Source: Rhodoferax sp. TS-BS-61-7
Lineage (GTDB): Bacteria > Pseudomonadota > Gammaproteobacteria > Burkholderiales > Burkholderiaceae_C
DNA: 64,000 nucleotides
Assembly (NCBI RefSeq): GCF_002943465.1
Contig: NZ_PTQY01000001.1
Coordinates: 682,001-746,000, forward strand
Reading direction: 5' to 3'
Shown here: piece after piece, positions 55,991 to 64,000 of the stretch
Layout: the number at the start of each line of letters is the position of its first letter
Numbering within the stretch: position 1 is the first letter of the stretch
Program-made: the position numbers and the translations under genes
Notes under the pieces: model-generated
Database searches by the model: none
The model's input: only the letters and a program-made list of their open reading frames with translations
Told to the model about the DNA's origin: nothing

Positions 55991-56737
55991 TTACATGTAC
56001 ATGCCGCCGTTGACGTGCAGTTCCTGCCCCGTCACATAGCTGGCCTGGGGCGAGGCCAAGTAGGCCACCGCGTGCGCAATGTCGCTGGGTTTGCCCAGAT
56101 GACCCAAGGGAATTTGGCCCAGCAAGGCTTTTTGCTGCTCTTCGCCCAGACCGGCGGTCATGTCGGTCTCAATGAAACCGGGGGCCACGCAGTTGACGGT
56201 GATGTTGCGCGAGCCCAGTTCACGCGCCAGTGCGCGGGTCATGCCCGCCACGCCGGCCTTGGCCGCGGCATAGTTGGCTTGGCCGGGATTGCCGGAGGCG
56301 CCCACCACCGAAGTGATGCTGATGATGCGGCCGTAGCGCTGTTTCATCATGGTACGCAGTACCGAGCGGCTCATGCGGAACACGCCCTTGAGGTTGGTGT
56401 CCAGCACGGCGTCCCAGTCGTCATCCTTCATGCGCATGGCCAGCGTGTCGCGGGTAATGCCGGCATTGTTCACCAACACGTGCAGGCCGCCCTGCTCCTT
56501 GGCAATGGCATCTACCAGCGCATCGCCGGCGGCACCGTCCGTCACATCCAGCGTGCGCCCGTCGCAACCGGGAAAGGCCGACAAGGCTTCGCGGATCTTG
56601 GCCGCGCCTGCGTCCGATGTGGCCGTGCCAATCACTTTCAGGCCTTTTCGGGCCAGTTCCAGCGCAATGGCCGCACCAATGCCGCGCGAGGCGCCGGTCA
56701 CCAGGGCCACTTGGCCTTCAAATTTCACTTCACTCAT
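55991..56737 (-). CDS. fabG: 3-oxoacyl-[ACP] reductase
   Basis: A 248-residue NADPH-dependent short-chain dehydrogenase. It has the cofactor motif TGASRGIG (14-21), NNAGITRD, and the catalytic Ser/Tyr/Lys in ITSVVGASGNPGQANYAAAK. It ends in GQELHVNGGMYM. The ATG overlaps the fabD stop (ATGA). Confidence 0.97.
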   Translation of the reverse strand: MSEVKFEGQVALVTGASRGIGAAIALELARKGLKVIGTATSDAGAAKIREALSAFPGCDGRTLDVTDGAAGDALVDAIAKEQGGLHVLVNNAGITRDTLAMRMKDDDWDAVLDTNLKGVFRMSRSVLRTMMKQRYGRIISITSVVGASGNPGQANYAAAKAGVAGMTRALARELGSRNITVNCVAPGFIETDMTAGLGEEQQKALLGQIPLGHLGKPSDIAHAVAYLASPQASYVTGQELHVNGGMYM

Positions 56738-57684
56738 GCCAATACTCCCTTGACGTCTTCCAGGCTGGCGAGGTCGAACAGTGCTGCGCCGGTCATGTCC
56801 GCATCGATGCGCTTGACCATACCGGCCAGCACCTTGCCGGGACCGCACTCTACCAAGGTGGTCAGACCGCGCGCCTTGATGGCCTGCACACACTCCACCC
56901 AGCGCACCGGGCCAAAGGCCTGGCGGTACAGCGCGTCGCGGATACGGTCGGCATCCACTTCCACCGCCACATCGATATTGTTGATAAGAGCCATCTGAGG
57001 CGCAGCGATCTCGATGTCTTCCAGGCGCGCCTTGAGCTTTTCGGCGGCCGGCTTCATCAAGCTGGAGTGGAATGGGGCCGACACGGGCAGCAGCAGCGCG
57101 CGCTTGGCGCCATTGGCCTTCAGGATTTCGCAGGCTTTGTCCACGGCGGCCTTGCTGCCGGCAATTACGGTTTGGGCCGCATCGTTGAAGTTCACAGCTT
57201 CCACCACTTCGGTGCTGTCGGGGCCGAAAGCCCCCGTCGCCTCTGCGCAACCAGCTATCACTTTCGCAGCATCCATACCCAAGATCGCCGCCATGGCGCC
57301 CACGCCCACGGGCACGGCTTCCTGCATGGCCTGGGCGCGCAGGCGCACCAGCGGCGCGGCTTGTGCCAGCGTCAGCGAACCGGCAGCCACCAAGGCGGAA
57401 TACTCACCCAGCGAGTGGCCGGCCACAGCCTGCGGCGCCACGCCGGTCTCAGACATCCAGACGCGGTAAGCGGCCACACCGGCCACCAGCATCACGGGCT
57501 GGGTGTTGGTGGTCAGAGCCAGCGCTTCTTTGGGGCCTTCGTGGATCAGCTTGGCCACGTCTTCGCCCAGAGCGTCCGACGCTTCGCGCAGGGTCTCGGC
57601 CACCACGGGGTGGTCGCCCCAGGCGTCCAGCATGCCCACGGCTTGGGAGCCTTGGCCGGGAAATACAAATGCAAATGGTTTCAT
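56734..57684 (-). CDS. fabD: Malonyl-CoA:ACP transacylase with a repeat-derived insertion
   Basis: A 316-residue FabD that loads malonate onto ACP. It has FVFPGQGSQAVGM, the catalytic serine S91 in GHSLGEYSALVAAGS and the catalytic histidine H206 in SAPFHSSLM. Residues around 143-157 (IAGCAEATGAFGPDS) contain about six more residues than I expect before EVVEAVNFN, and their DNA matches the dispersed repeat. This loop is away from the active-site residues. MKPFAF at 57684 is the usual start. Confidence 0.96.
   Translation of the reverse strand: MKPFAFVFPGQGSQAVGMLDAWGDHPVVAETLREASDALGEDVAKLIHEGPKEALALTTNTQPVMLVAGVAAYRVWMSETGVAPQAVAGHSLGEYSALVAAGSLTLAQAAPLVRLRAQAMQEAVPVGVGAMAAILGMDAAKVIAGCAEATGAFGPDSTEVVEAVNFNDAAQTVIAGSKAAVDKACEILKANGAKRALLLPVSAPFHSSLMKPAAEKLKARLEDIEIAAPQMALINNIDVAVEVDADRIRDALYRQAFGPVRWVECVQAIKARGLTTLVECGPGKVLAGMVKRIDADMTGAALFDLASLEDVKGVLA
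57228..57273 (-). repeat. Dispersed short repeat, copy inside fabD
   Basis: On the minus strand: GCTGCGAAAGTGATAGCTGG, TTGCGCAGAGGCGACGGGGG, CTTTCGGC. It is in frame with fabD; the core differs from ATAGCTGCTTGCGCA by one base. Confidence 0.65.
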
Positions 57685-57693
57685 AGAAATTGG

Positions 57694-57754
57694 CAATGAA
57701 ATAGGGGTCTAGCCCTTATGGAATCTGCGCGAGCAGCTACAAAGTCAGGAGCAC
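57694..57754 (-). repeat. Dispersed short repeat between fabD and fabH
   Basis: On the minus strand: GCTCCTGACTTTGTAGCTGC, TCGCGCAGATTCCATAAGGG, CTAGACCCC. The TAG at the start of TAGCTGC is the fabH stop codon, so the repeat supplies the end of fabH. Confidence 0.8.
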
Positions 57755-58714
57755 GGCACCCCAGGTGAAGCCGCCGCCCACACCTTCAAGCATCAGCGTC
57801 TGGCCCGGCTTGACCTGGCCGGCACGCACCGCTGCGTCCAGCGCCAGCGGAATCGAGGCCGCTGAGGTGTTGCCATGCTGGTCCACCGTCACCACCACTT
57901 TATCCATAGGAAGTTTCAGTTTTTTGGCAGTGCTCTGCATGATTCGGATGTTGGCCTGGTGGGGAATCAGCCAGTCGATGTCGGCTTCGGTCTTGCCGGC
58001 TTTGGCCAGCGTGGCGCGGGCCGCACTTTCCAGGACGCCCACGGCCAGCTTAAAGACCGCCTGGCCATCCATCTTTAATAGAGGGTCGCCCAGAATGTGT
58101 CCGTTGGCCACATGGCCTGGCACACACAAAATGCCCACGTGTTTGCCGTCGGCATGCAGGTCGCTCGCCAGAATGCCGGGCGTCTCCGACGCTTCCAACA
58201 CCACGGCGCCCGCACCGTCACCAAACAACACACAGGTAGTGCGATCCTGGAAATCCAGCAGGCGGGAGAACACCTCAGCGCCCACCACCAGCGCCTTGTT
58301 GGCGGCGCCGGTCTGGATCATGGCGTCGGCCACGGTAAGCGCGTAGACAAAACCACTGCACACGGCCTGCACATCAAATGCCGCGCCGCCGTTGGCGCCC
58401 AGCTTGTTCTGCAAGATACAAGCGGTGGATGGGAAGACCATGTCCGGGGTGGACGTGGCCACAATAATCAGGTCGATGTCTTTGGCTTCCAGGCCTGCGG
58501 CCTGCAGCGCGCCTTTGCAGGCTTCCACGGCCAGGTCGCTGCTGTAGACGCCGTCGTCCACAAAGTGGCGGGCGCGGATACCGGTGCGCTCCACGATCCA
58601 CTCGTCCGAGGTTTCCACGCCGTTGGCGGCCAGTTGGGTTACCAGGTCGGCGTTGCTCAGGCGGCGGGGAGGCACATAACTGCCGGTGCCGGTGATTCGC
58701 GAATATCGTCTCAT
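57737..58714 (-). CDS. fabH: 3-oxoacyl-[ACP] synthase III
   Basis: A 325-residue initiating condensing enzyme. The catalytic Cys is in [13 protein letters not shown], His in [11 protein letters not shown] and Asn in [11 protein letters not shown]. It starts [20 protein letters not shown]; the GTG/ATG codons further upstream to 58732 would add six residues. Its last residues (...VLLTL) and stop lie in the repeat at 57694-57754. Confidence 0.97.
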   Translation of the reverse strand: MRRYSRITGTGSYVPPRRLSNADLVTQLAANGVETSDEWIVERTGIRARHFVDDGVYSSDLAVEACKGALQAAGLEAKDIDLIIVATSTPDMVFPSTACILQNKLGANGGAAFDVQAVCSGFVYALTVADAMIQTGAANKALVVGAEVFSRLLDFQDRTTCVLFGDGAGAVVLEASETPGILASDLHADGKHVGILCVPGHVANGHILGDPLLKMDGQAVFKLAVGVLESAARATLAKAGKTEADIDWLIPHQANIRIMQSTAKKLKLPMDKVVVTVDQHGNTSAASIPLALDAAVRAGQVKPGQTLMLEGVGGGFTWGAVLLTL

Positions 58715-58741
58715 GGGTGGTATGGCGGGCACCCGTTCAGG

Positions 58742-59767
58742 CTACTGCGTTGCGTCAGACGCAGCCAGCAAAGGGGCTGCATGGGCAATGCGGACCTGAA
58801 CGCGGTCCAGCAAGTTGTTTCGGGCTGCATCATACGCCCGGTTCAATGCGTTGCTGAAGGCCAGCACGTCAGCCGAGCCATGGCTCTTGAACACCAAGCC
58901 ACGCAGACCCAACAAGGCCGCACCGTTGTACCGGCGGTGATCCACGCGATTTTTAAGGGCTGTTAACACCGTGTAGGCCGCAATAGCCGCCATTTTGGTG
59001 AAGATATTTTTGGAGAACTCGGCCTTTAGGAAGTTACCGATCATGGATGCCAGGCCTTCGCTGGTCTTGAGTGCCACGTTGCCGACAAAACCGTCACACA
59101 CGACGATATCGGCCGTGCCCTTGAAAATGTCATTGCCTTCGACGTTGCCGACAAAGTTCAAATCGCCAGACTTGGCTGCATTTCGCAGCAGTTCACCCGC
59201 TTTTTTGATGACTTCGTTGCCTTTGATGACTTCTTCACCAATGTTAAGCAGCCCCACCGACGGTGATTCCTGGTTAGTCAGCACCGACACCAGCGCCGAG
59301 CCCATGACCGCGAACTGCAGCAGGTGCTCTGCCGTGCAGTCCACATTGGCGCCCAAGTCCAGCACCGTGGTGGCGCCGCCGGTCGCATTGGGAATTTGAC
59401 CAGCGATGGCAGGACGCTCAATGCCGTCCATGGTTTTGAGGATGTAACGCGAGATGGCCATCAGAGCGCCAGTGTTACCGGCCGAGACGGCCGCCTGGGC
59501 GGCGCCGTCCTTCACCTGCTGGATGGCCACGCGCATGGAAGAGTCCTTCTTCTTGCGCAGAGCCACTTCCAGCGGGTCGTCCATGGTGACAACTTCAGTC
59601 ACCGTGACCAAGGTAGCACGCGGGTGGGAAAAACCTTTCAGCGCCTCAGGCAAACCCACCAAAACCAGGGCGGCCTCGGGGTGCTGCTCCAGAAACTGGG
59701 TGCAGGCGGGCAAGGTGACCTGGGGACCGTGATCTCCCCCCATGCAATCGACGGCGACAGTAATCAT
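58742..59767 (-). CDS. plsX: Phosphate acyltransferase PlsX
   Basis: A 341-residue PlsX that makes acyl phosphate for phospholipid synthesis. It starts [20 protein letters not shown] and contains [27 protein letters not shown] and [18 protein letters not shown]. It follows rpmF but is separated from it by a terminator-like hairpin. Confidence 0.95.
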   Translation of the reverse strand: MITVAVDCMGGDHGPQVTLPACTQFLEQHPEAALVLVGLPEALKGFSHPRATLVTVTEVVTMDDPLEVALRKKKDSSMRVAIQQVKDGAAQAAVSAGNTGALMAISRYILKTMDGIERPAIAGQIPNATGGATTVLDLGANVDCTAEHLLQFAVMGSALVSVLTNQESPSVGLLNIGEEVIKGNEVIKKAGELLRNAAKSGDLNFVGNVEGNDIFKGTADIVVCDGFVGNVALKTSEGLASMIGNFLKAEFSKNIFTKMAAIAAYTVLTALKNRVDHRRYNGAALLGLRGLVFKSHGSADVLAFSNALNRAYDAARNNLLDRVQVRIAHAAPLLAASDATQ

Positions 59768-59825
59768 GCGTGCATCATTCCAACGACAACGAAGTCAAAC
59801 TTCCGAATATAGAGGCCATAAATGA

Positions 59826-59866
59826 CAAAAGCCCGTCGCTACAGGCACTGTAGCTTCGGGCTTTTG
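59826..59866. terminator. Terminator-like hairpin between rpmF and plsX
   Basis: CAAAAGCCCG (59826-59835) pairs with CGGGCTTTTG (59857-59866), with an inner 7-bp stem GCTACAG/CTGTAGC and a 3-nt loop, separated by small internal loops. Short U-runs occur on both strands. It lies between genes usually considered one operon. Confidence 0.7.
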
Positions 59867-59880
59867 GAGATTCAGGGGAA

Positions 59881-60063
59881 TCAGGCTTCGGACTTGGTCT
59901 TCAGCACCTTGCGACCACGGTAGAAACCGGTGGGGCTGATGTGGTGACGCAGGTGGGTTTCACCGGTGGTGGACTCCACAGCGATACCGGGCACCACCAG
60001 AGCGTTGTGCGAACGGTGCATACCGCGCTTGGAAGGAGATTTTTTGTTTTGTTGAACGGCCAT
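59881..60063 (-). CDS. rpmF: 50S ribosomal protein L32
   Basis: A 60-residue L32 beginning [20 protein letters not shown] and ending in a basic tail. The zinc-ribbon cysteines of some L32 proteins are absent, giving the zinc-free form. It is preceded by a strong promoter within the end of the DUF177 gene. Confidence 0.97.
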   Translation of the reverse strand: MAVQQNKKSPSKRGMHRSHNALVVPGIAVESTTGETHLRHHISPTGFYRGRKVLKTKSEA

Positions 60064-60151
60064 GGTCGGCTCCTGAGCAAAAGTGCTGCACAGGGTGTGG
60101 CAACACGGGTTAGGTTGGTAAAACGCGGCGGATTTGCGCGCGAAGCCTCGG

Positions 60152-60181
60152 ATTATAGCCCAAAGAGGGCCTGTTAGTCAA
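60152..60181 (-). promoter_or_regulatory. Promoter of rpmF
   Basis: On the minus strand, -35 TTGACT (60176-60181) and -10 TATAAT (60152-60157) are spaced by 18 nt, about 90 nt before rpmF. It overlaps the DUF177 stop codon region. Confidence 0.65.
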
Positions 60182-60722
60182 GACCCTTGTCTTTGAGCTT
60201 TTGAAGCGCCGCAAACGGATTGGGCTTGTCCTCTGCCGTCGCATCAAAATCCGGGTCCACGGCCTCCAGCTTGACGGACTGGGGGCAGGTCTCGTGTTTG
60301 GGCACGGGGGGAATGGACATCAGCAGCTCATCCTCCACCAGATCCAGCACATTAAATTCGCGGCTCAGCACCAGCACATCCTCTTCCGATTCTTCGTCTT
60401 CGATCTCTGCCAGGGCCTCGGTGGCCACAAAACGGAAGTCGCGGGTGAACGCGATGCCCACATCCACCGGCGTGAGACAGCGCTGGCAGGTCATGGTCAG
60501 GGTGGTGTGCCCATTCAGATGCAACCAGGGTTCATCAACCCCGGCCGCGTCCGCACGGATGTCGCCCTGGGCGTCAAAATGCACGGCTACGGTATCCATC
60601 GCGCCTTGGGTTTCTTCACGCAGGCGCGGCATGTGGGCCAAAGGCACCTGGCCCTTCAACTGCCCTTCGCTCTTGGCGAAAGTCAGGATGTTCAGGCTGT
60701 TGGCTGAATATTCATATGTCAT
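60174..60722 (-). CDS. YceD/DUF177 family protein
   Basis: A 182-residue protein of the DUF177 family, encoded before rpmF in most bacteria and implicated in 23S rRNA accumulation. It has the conserved zinc-like pair [10 protein letters not shown] plus a later cysteine in KHETCPQSV. The C-terminus ends [15 protein letters not shown]. It starts 27 bp from the divergent Maf gene. Confidence 0.93.
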   Translation of the reverse strand: MTYEYSANSLNILTFAKSEGQLKGQVPLAHMPRLREETQGAMDTVAVHFDAQGDIRADAAGVDEPWLHLNGHTTLTMTCQRCLTPVDVGIAFTRDFRFVATEALAEIEDEESEEDVLVLSREFNVLDLVEDELLMSIPPVPKHETCPQSVKLEAVDPDFDATAEDKPNPFAALQKLKDKGLD

Positions 60723-60749
60723 GGGCGCAGTGTAAGAGAATCGCCCCAT

Positions 60750-61352
60750 ATGCAAGACTCCGCCCCCCGAAAACTCGTTTTAGGCTCCACCTCGGCCTAC
60801 CGCCGCGAACTGCTGCAGCGCCTGCGCGTGCCCTTTGCCGTGGCCGCACCCGATGTGGACGAAACCCCCCAACCCCATGAAACCCCACTCGCCCTGGCGC
60901 GCCGGCTGGCGCTGGCCAAGGCCCAGGCCGTGGCGCAGCAATACCCGGATGCTGTCGTCATTGGTTCGGACCAAGTGGCCGACCTGGACGGTGAACCTTT
61001 GGGCAAGCCCGGTACGCACGAACGCGCCGTCGCCCAACTGCAAAAGATGCGTGGCAAAACCGTGGTCTTCCAGACCGCGGTGGCCGTGGTCTGCCTGGCC
61101 AGCGGCTTTGTGCAGGAAGACGTGGCCCCGGTGCGGGTGGTGTTCCGCGACCTGAGCGATGCCGAGATTGAAAACTACCTGCGCGCCGAAACGCCCTATG
61201 ACTGCGCGGGCAGCGCCAAGAGCGAGGGCCTGGGCATTGCCTTACTGGAATCCATTGACAACGACGACCCCAGCGCCCTGGTCGGCCTGCCGCTGATCCG
61301 CACCAGCCGCATGCTGCGTGCGGCTGGCATCGCGCTGCTGGGGCCGGTATGA
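60750..61352 (+). CDS. Maf-type nucleotide pyrophosphatase
   Basis: A 200-residue Maf/YceF protein that hydrolyses modified nucleoside triphosphates (YceF prefers 7-methyl-GTP). It has LGSTSAYRRELLQRL at residues 8-22, PDVDETP and GSDQVADLDGEPLGKPG. Its neighbourhood next to DUF177-rpmF supports the YceF group. Its stop overlaps the next gene (ATGA). Confidence 0.92.
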   Translation: MQDSAPRKLVLGSTSAYRRELLQRLRVPFAVAAPDVDETPQPHETPLALARRLALAKAQAVAQQYPDAVVIGSDQVADLDGEPLGKPGTHERAVAQLQKMRGKTVVFQTAVAVVCLASGFVQEDVAPVRVVFRDLSDAEIENYLRAETPYDCAGSAKSEGLGIALLESIDNDDPSALVGLPLIRTSRMLRAAGIALLGPV

Positions 61353-62137
61353 CACAGGCGCCAACTTCCGCCAAAGGCACGCTGTATTTGGTGCCCGCGC
61401 CGCTGGACTTTGGCTGCGCCACCCAAAGCCCGCTGGACCAGAGCATGCCCGCCCACACATTGGCCGTGGCCGCCAGCCTGCGGCACTGGATCTGTGAGAA
61501 CGCCAAAAGCACACGTGCCTATTTGAAACGCGTAGACAGCAGCCACCCGTTGGGCGCGGCCCTGCAGGAACTGAACATTCAGGAACTTCCGCGCGAAGTG
61601 CATAAAAAAGGCGACCACTTGACTGGGGCAGCGGGTGGCTTTGATGCCACGCCGCTGCTGGCTGCAGCCCTGCAGGGCCACCACGTGGGCCTGGTCAGCG
61701 AAGCCGGCATGCCGGCTATCGCAGACCCGGGCTCATCCGTGGTACGCGCCGCGCACGACCTGGGCTTGCGCGTGGTGCCCTTGGTGGGGCCCGTGTCGCT
61801 GTTGCTGGCGCTGGCCGCCAGCGGGCTCAATGGGCAGAACTTTGCGTTTGTGGGTTATGTGCCAGCCGACCCGGCCGAGCGCAGCAAACGTATCCGCGAG
61901 CTGGAGTCACTGGCGCTGAAAACCGGGCAAACCCAGCTTTTTATCGAGACGCCCTACCGCAACACCGCGCTGCTGCAGGGCCTGCTGCAAACCCTGCAAC
62001 ACAACACCCGGCTGGCCACTTCCAGCGGGCTCACGCTGGACACAGCCAGCACCCACAGCAACCTAGTGAAACAGTGGAAGCAGAGTGGCTGGTCGCTGGA
62101 CAACGCCACGCCCACGGTGTTTGCGATCGGCCGTTAG
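61349..62137 (+). CDS. RsmI-like tetrapyrrole-methylase-fold methyltransferase
   Basis: A 262-residue protein of the RsmI/tetrapyrrole methylase family. GTLYLVPAPLDFG replaces the RsmI opening GxLYVVATPIGNL. VGLVSEAGMPAIADPGS and VVPLVGPVSLLLALAASGLN are present, and the later substrate region is more divergent (FVGYVPADPAERSKRIRELE). RsmI makes the 2'-O-methyl on C1402 of 16S rRNA; this shorter variant, common in betaproteobacteria, may act on another substrate. It is coupled to maf. Confidence 0.85.
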   Translation: MTQAPTSAKGTLYLVPAPLDFGCATQSPLDQSMPAHTLAVAASLRHWICENAKSTRAYLKRVDSSHPLGAALQELNIQELPREVHKKGDHLTGAAGGFDATPLLAAALQGHHVGLVSEAGMPAIADPGSSVVRAAHDLGLRVVPLVGPVSLLLALAASGLNGQNFAFVGYVPADPAERSKRIRELESLALKTGQTQLFIETPYRNTALLQGLLQTLQHNTRLATSSGLTLDTASTHSNLVKQWKQSGWSLDNATPTVFAIGR

Positions 62138-62175
62138 GCAGCGCCCCGCGCAAACAGAGGAGCCCGGGGAGTTAT

Positions 62176-63204
62176 TTAGTGAATGGCTGGCAAGGAACGC
62201 AGTGCGCGCACCGCGCCATCACCAATCGACGCACCAAAACGTTTGACCAGGCGCTCGGCCACGTTGTCCTTGCGGGTGTAGTCGATGATGTCCTCGGCCT
62301 TCACCACCTCACGCGCCACGTAGTCCAGGTTGCCCAACTGGTCGGCCAGGCCCAGCTCAATGGCTTGCTGGCCGGTCCAGAACAGGCCACTAAACATCTC
62401 GGGGGTTTCTTTCAGGCGTGCGCCCCGGCCGTCTTTGACCACAGCAATGAACTGCTGGTGGATCTGGTTCAACATGGCCTGGGCGAAGGCGCGCTGCTTC
62501 TCAGTCTGCGGGCTGAAGGGGTCTAAAAACCCCTTGTTTTCACCGGCAGTCATCAGGCGGCGCTCCACACCCAGCTTGTCCATCAGGCCGGTAAAGCCAA
62601 AGCCGTCCATCAGCACGCCAATGCTGCCCACAATACTGGCCTTGTCTACAAAAATCTGGTCGGCGGCCGCGGCAATGTAGTACGCCGCCGAGGCACAGGT
62701 TTCTTCCACCACGGCATACACGGGTTTGTTGTACTGGGCCTTGAGGCGTTTGATCTCGTCATTGATGATGCCGGCCTGCACCGGGCTACCGCCGGGGGAA
62801 TTGATCAGCAACACCACCGCCTTGGCGCCATCGTCTTCGAAAGCGCTGCGCATGGCCGCCACCACAAATTCGGCACTGGCGTCGGCACCCGCGGCAATCT
62901 CGCCCTGGATGGAAACCACCGCCGTGTGCGGCATGCTGACATCGGTGGTGGTGCCCCCTTGCTGCAGGCCGAGCCACAGCAGGGCCGACAGGAACACCAG
63001 CCACGCAATGCGGATGGCATTGCGCCAGCGCCGTGCGGCGCGCTGCTCCACCAGCGTCGCCATGGCCAGCTTCTCCAGCGTGGCCCGCTCCCAGCCAGGA
63101 GCCGAGTTTGCTACGTTATTGATAGCTGCTTGCGCATAATCGGTATGCTCTGGAGGCATATTGGAGCCAGAACCGGGCGGTGGAGGAAACGAAGATTCGG
63201 ACAT
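62176..63204 (-). CDS. Membrane-anchored S49 family serine peptidase (SppA/SohB-like)
   Basis: A 342-residue protease with one N-terminal membrane helix (about 62-82) and an S49 domain. The catalytic serine is S172 in EETCASAAYYIAAAAD and the general-base lysine is probably K224 in TAGENKGFLDPF. VLLINSPGGSPVQAG and VDKASIVGSIGVLMDG are family blocks. It likely degrades signal peptides or short membrane fragments. Residues 23-38 (YAQAAINNVANSAPGW) come from the dispersed repeat. Confidence 0.9.
   Translation of the reverse strand: MSESSFPPPPGSGSNMPPEHTDYAQAAINNVANSAPGWERATLEKLAMATLVEQRAARRWRNAIRIAWLVFLSALLWLGLQQGGTTTDVSMPHTAVVSIQGEIAAGADASAEFVVAAMRSAFEDDGAKAVVLLINSPGGSPVQAGIINDEIKRLKAQYNKPVYAVVEETCASAAYYIAAAADQIFVDKASIVGSIGVLMDGFGFTGLMDKLGVERRLMTAGENKGFLDPFSPQTEKQRAFAQAMLNQIHQQFIAVVKDGRGARLKETPEMFSGLFWTGQQAIELGLADQLGNLDYVAREVVKAEDIIDYTRKDNVAERLVKRFGASIGDGAVRALRSLPAIH
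63109..63165 (+). repeat. Dispersed short repeat, copy in the S49 peptidase gene
   Basis: TGCTACGTTATTGATAGCTG, CTTGCGCATAATCGGTATGC, TCTGGAGGCATATT matches the shared pattern. It is in frame within the cytoplasmic N-terminal tail of the peptidase. Confidence 0.75.
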
Positions 63205-63205
63205 A

Positions 63206-63586
63206 TCAGAAAGCGACAGGTTGTAAGTTGTGGGCAGTATGCCAGTGCACGACACCATCCACTTCCGTGAGGGCAATGGAGACCAGGCCGCCACGGCAAG
63301 GGCCGGCGCGGCATTGGCCGGTTTGTGGGCTGTACATGGCGCCGTGGGTGGCGCATATCAACCAGTGGCCGGTCATGTCAAAAAACCGGTTGGGCTGGTA
63401 GTCCATTTCCATGGGCACGTGGGAGCAGCGGTTCAGGTAGGCGTAGACCTTGTCGGCATACCGGATGGCAAATCCGTAGCAGGTCTGGCCGCAATAAACC
63501 ACATCAAACGGCACAGCGTCACCGCTGTTGACCAAATCAGCGCTGTTGCACAGCGCAATCGCCACACCTGCGGGTCCCAATGTCAT
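63206..63586 (-). CDS. Rieske [2Fe-2S] domain protein
   Basis: A 126-residue protein made of a single Rieske domain: C54-x-H56 in NRCSHVPMEMDY and C78-x2-H81 in LICATHGAMYSP. It is probably a ferredoxin-like electron carrier for an oxygenase or reductase, or a stand-alone redox protein. It starts 10 bp after the HAD phosphatase gene on the same strand and ends 1 bp before the S49 peptidase gene start. Confidence 0.9.
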   Translation of the reverse strand: MTLGPAGVAIALCNSADLVNSGDAVPFDVVYCGQTCYGFAIRYADKVYAYLNRCSHVPMEMDYQPNRFFDMTGHWLICATHGAMYSPQTGQCRAGPCRGGLVSIALTEVDGVVHWHTAHNLQPVAF

Positions 63587-63596
63587 GGCAACTCCC

Positions 63597-64000
63597 TCAG
63601 GCGTGGGCCAGCAGCCAGGTGTGCAGCTCGGCCACCGAATGCGCCACATGCCGCGGTTGCAGTGGCGCAAAGGCTGTGTGCTCGTGCGCGCCGTAGCTCA
63701 CGCCCACACTCGCACAGCCCGCATTCAGGGCCAGTTGCAGATCATGGGTGGTGTCGCCAATCATGAGCACCCGCTCGGGCGGCACGCCAAACTCGGCCAT
63801 CAGCTCCTGCAGCATCAGCGGGTGTGGTTTGCCGGCGGTCTCGTCGGCAGTGCGCGAGCCGTCAAACACGCCGCGCAGCTCCACCGCCTGCAAGGCCTCG
63901 TTGAGCCCCGAGCGGCTTTTGCCAGTAGCCACGGTCAGCAAATGGCCTGCGGCCTTGAGCGCGTCTAGCATGGGCAACACGCCGTCAAACAGGCTGATGT
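63597..64000 (-). CDS. HAD-superfamily hydrolase (phosphoglycolate-phosphatase-like), 3' part
   Basis: The gene continues past the right edge; about 134 C-terminal residues are visible. HAD motif II (VATGKSRSGL), the motif III lysine (AGKPHPLMLQ) and motif IV (MIGDTTHDLQLALNAGC) are present, and the nucleophile motif I lies outside the window. The sequence is closest in style to Gph/PGP-like or pyrophosphatase PpaX-type enzymes. The visible frame is intact. Confidence 0.85.
   Translation of the reverse strand, partial: ISLFDGVLPMLDALKAAGHLLTVATGKSRSGLNEALQAVELRGVFDGSRTADETAGKPHPLMLQELMAEFGVPPERVLMIGDTTHDLQLALNAGCASVGVSYGAHEHTAFAPLQPRHVAHSVAELHTWLLAHA

Noticed and set aside
63597..64000. A truncated HAD phosphatase gene
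   Set aside because: The truncation is the window edge: the frame is open and continues past 64000 with normal motifs.

Overview
The window is 64 kb of bacterial chromosome, GC-rich and densely coding. Gene content and order point to a betaproteobacterium of the Burkholderiales, most likely Comamonadaceae (a Rhodoferax- or Polaromonas-like organism). The supporting blocks are the run rpmF-plsX-fabH-fabD-fabG-acpP-fabF-rpoE-rseA-rseB-mucD-lepA-lepB-rnc-era-recO-pdxJ-acpS-nagZ, the cluster mdh / gntR-sdhCDAB-sdhE-gltA, the series leuC-leuD-leuB-asd-fimV-truA-trpF-trpB-trpA-accD, and short dispersed repeats of a type I associate with that family. The genus is inference. I saw no rRNA, tRNA, CRISPR array, insertion sequence or prophage.

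Layout. 1-7.6 kb: the 3' end of rsgA, a CobD/CbiB/AmpE-like membrane protein, a Nudix CoA pyrophosphatase, the rpsP-rimM-trmD-rplS translation operon, an acetyltransferase with a small membrane protein, and a PiT phosphate transporter with its DUF47 partner. 7.6-19 kb: TCA-cycle genes (acnB, a CitE-like lyase, mdh, a GntR regulator, the sdh operon, gltA). 19-32.6 kb: amino-acid and lipid biosynthesis (LysR regulator, leuCDB with an inserted entericidin-like lipoprotein gene, asd with a candidate leader peptide, fimV, truA, trpFBA, accD). 32.6-37.7 kb: yggT, lysS and RNA- or translation-related genes, then an OmpA/FecR pair. 37.8-40.7 kb: the least ordinary part of the window, a small unknown gene, a propeptide-like lipoprotein, a secreted subtilase with a GlyGly-CTERM-like tail, and a rhomboid of the rhombosortase type on the opposite strand. 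40.7-60.7 kb: nagZ, acpS, pdxJ, recO, era, rnc, lepB and lepA, the sigma-E module (rpoE, rseA, rseB, mucD), the type II fatty-acid synthesis genes and rpmF. 60.7-64 kb: Maf, an RsmI paralogue, an S49 protease, a Rieske protein and the 3' part of a HAD phosphatase.

Two themes stand out. First, a compact secretion/processing module at 37.9-40.7 kb: a putative stand-alone intramolecular-chaperone/inhibitor-like lipoprotein is translationally coupled to a subtilase. The DNA encoding the subtilase's membrane anchor and tail is also, on the other strand, the 3' end of the gene for the rhomboid protease that presumably processes it. Second, about a dozen copies of one short repeat (core ATAGCTGCTTGCGCA) are scattered through the window. 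Several lie inside or at the ends of genes, apparently supplying stop codons (fabH, a secreted protein), a start codon (metallopeptidase), an N-terminal extension (Era) or internal residues (FabD, CitE-like lyase, TrpF, S49 protease).

Other regulatory signals: a Thr/Ile/Lys-rich leader peptide with alternative hairpins before asd, a perfect palindrome between mdh and gntR, a cluster of DnaA-box-like sequences in the 473-bp gap between mucD and lepA, and several intrinsic terminators. All functional statements come from reading motifs and neighbourhoods; no database search was run.
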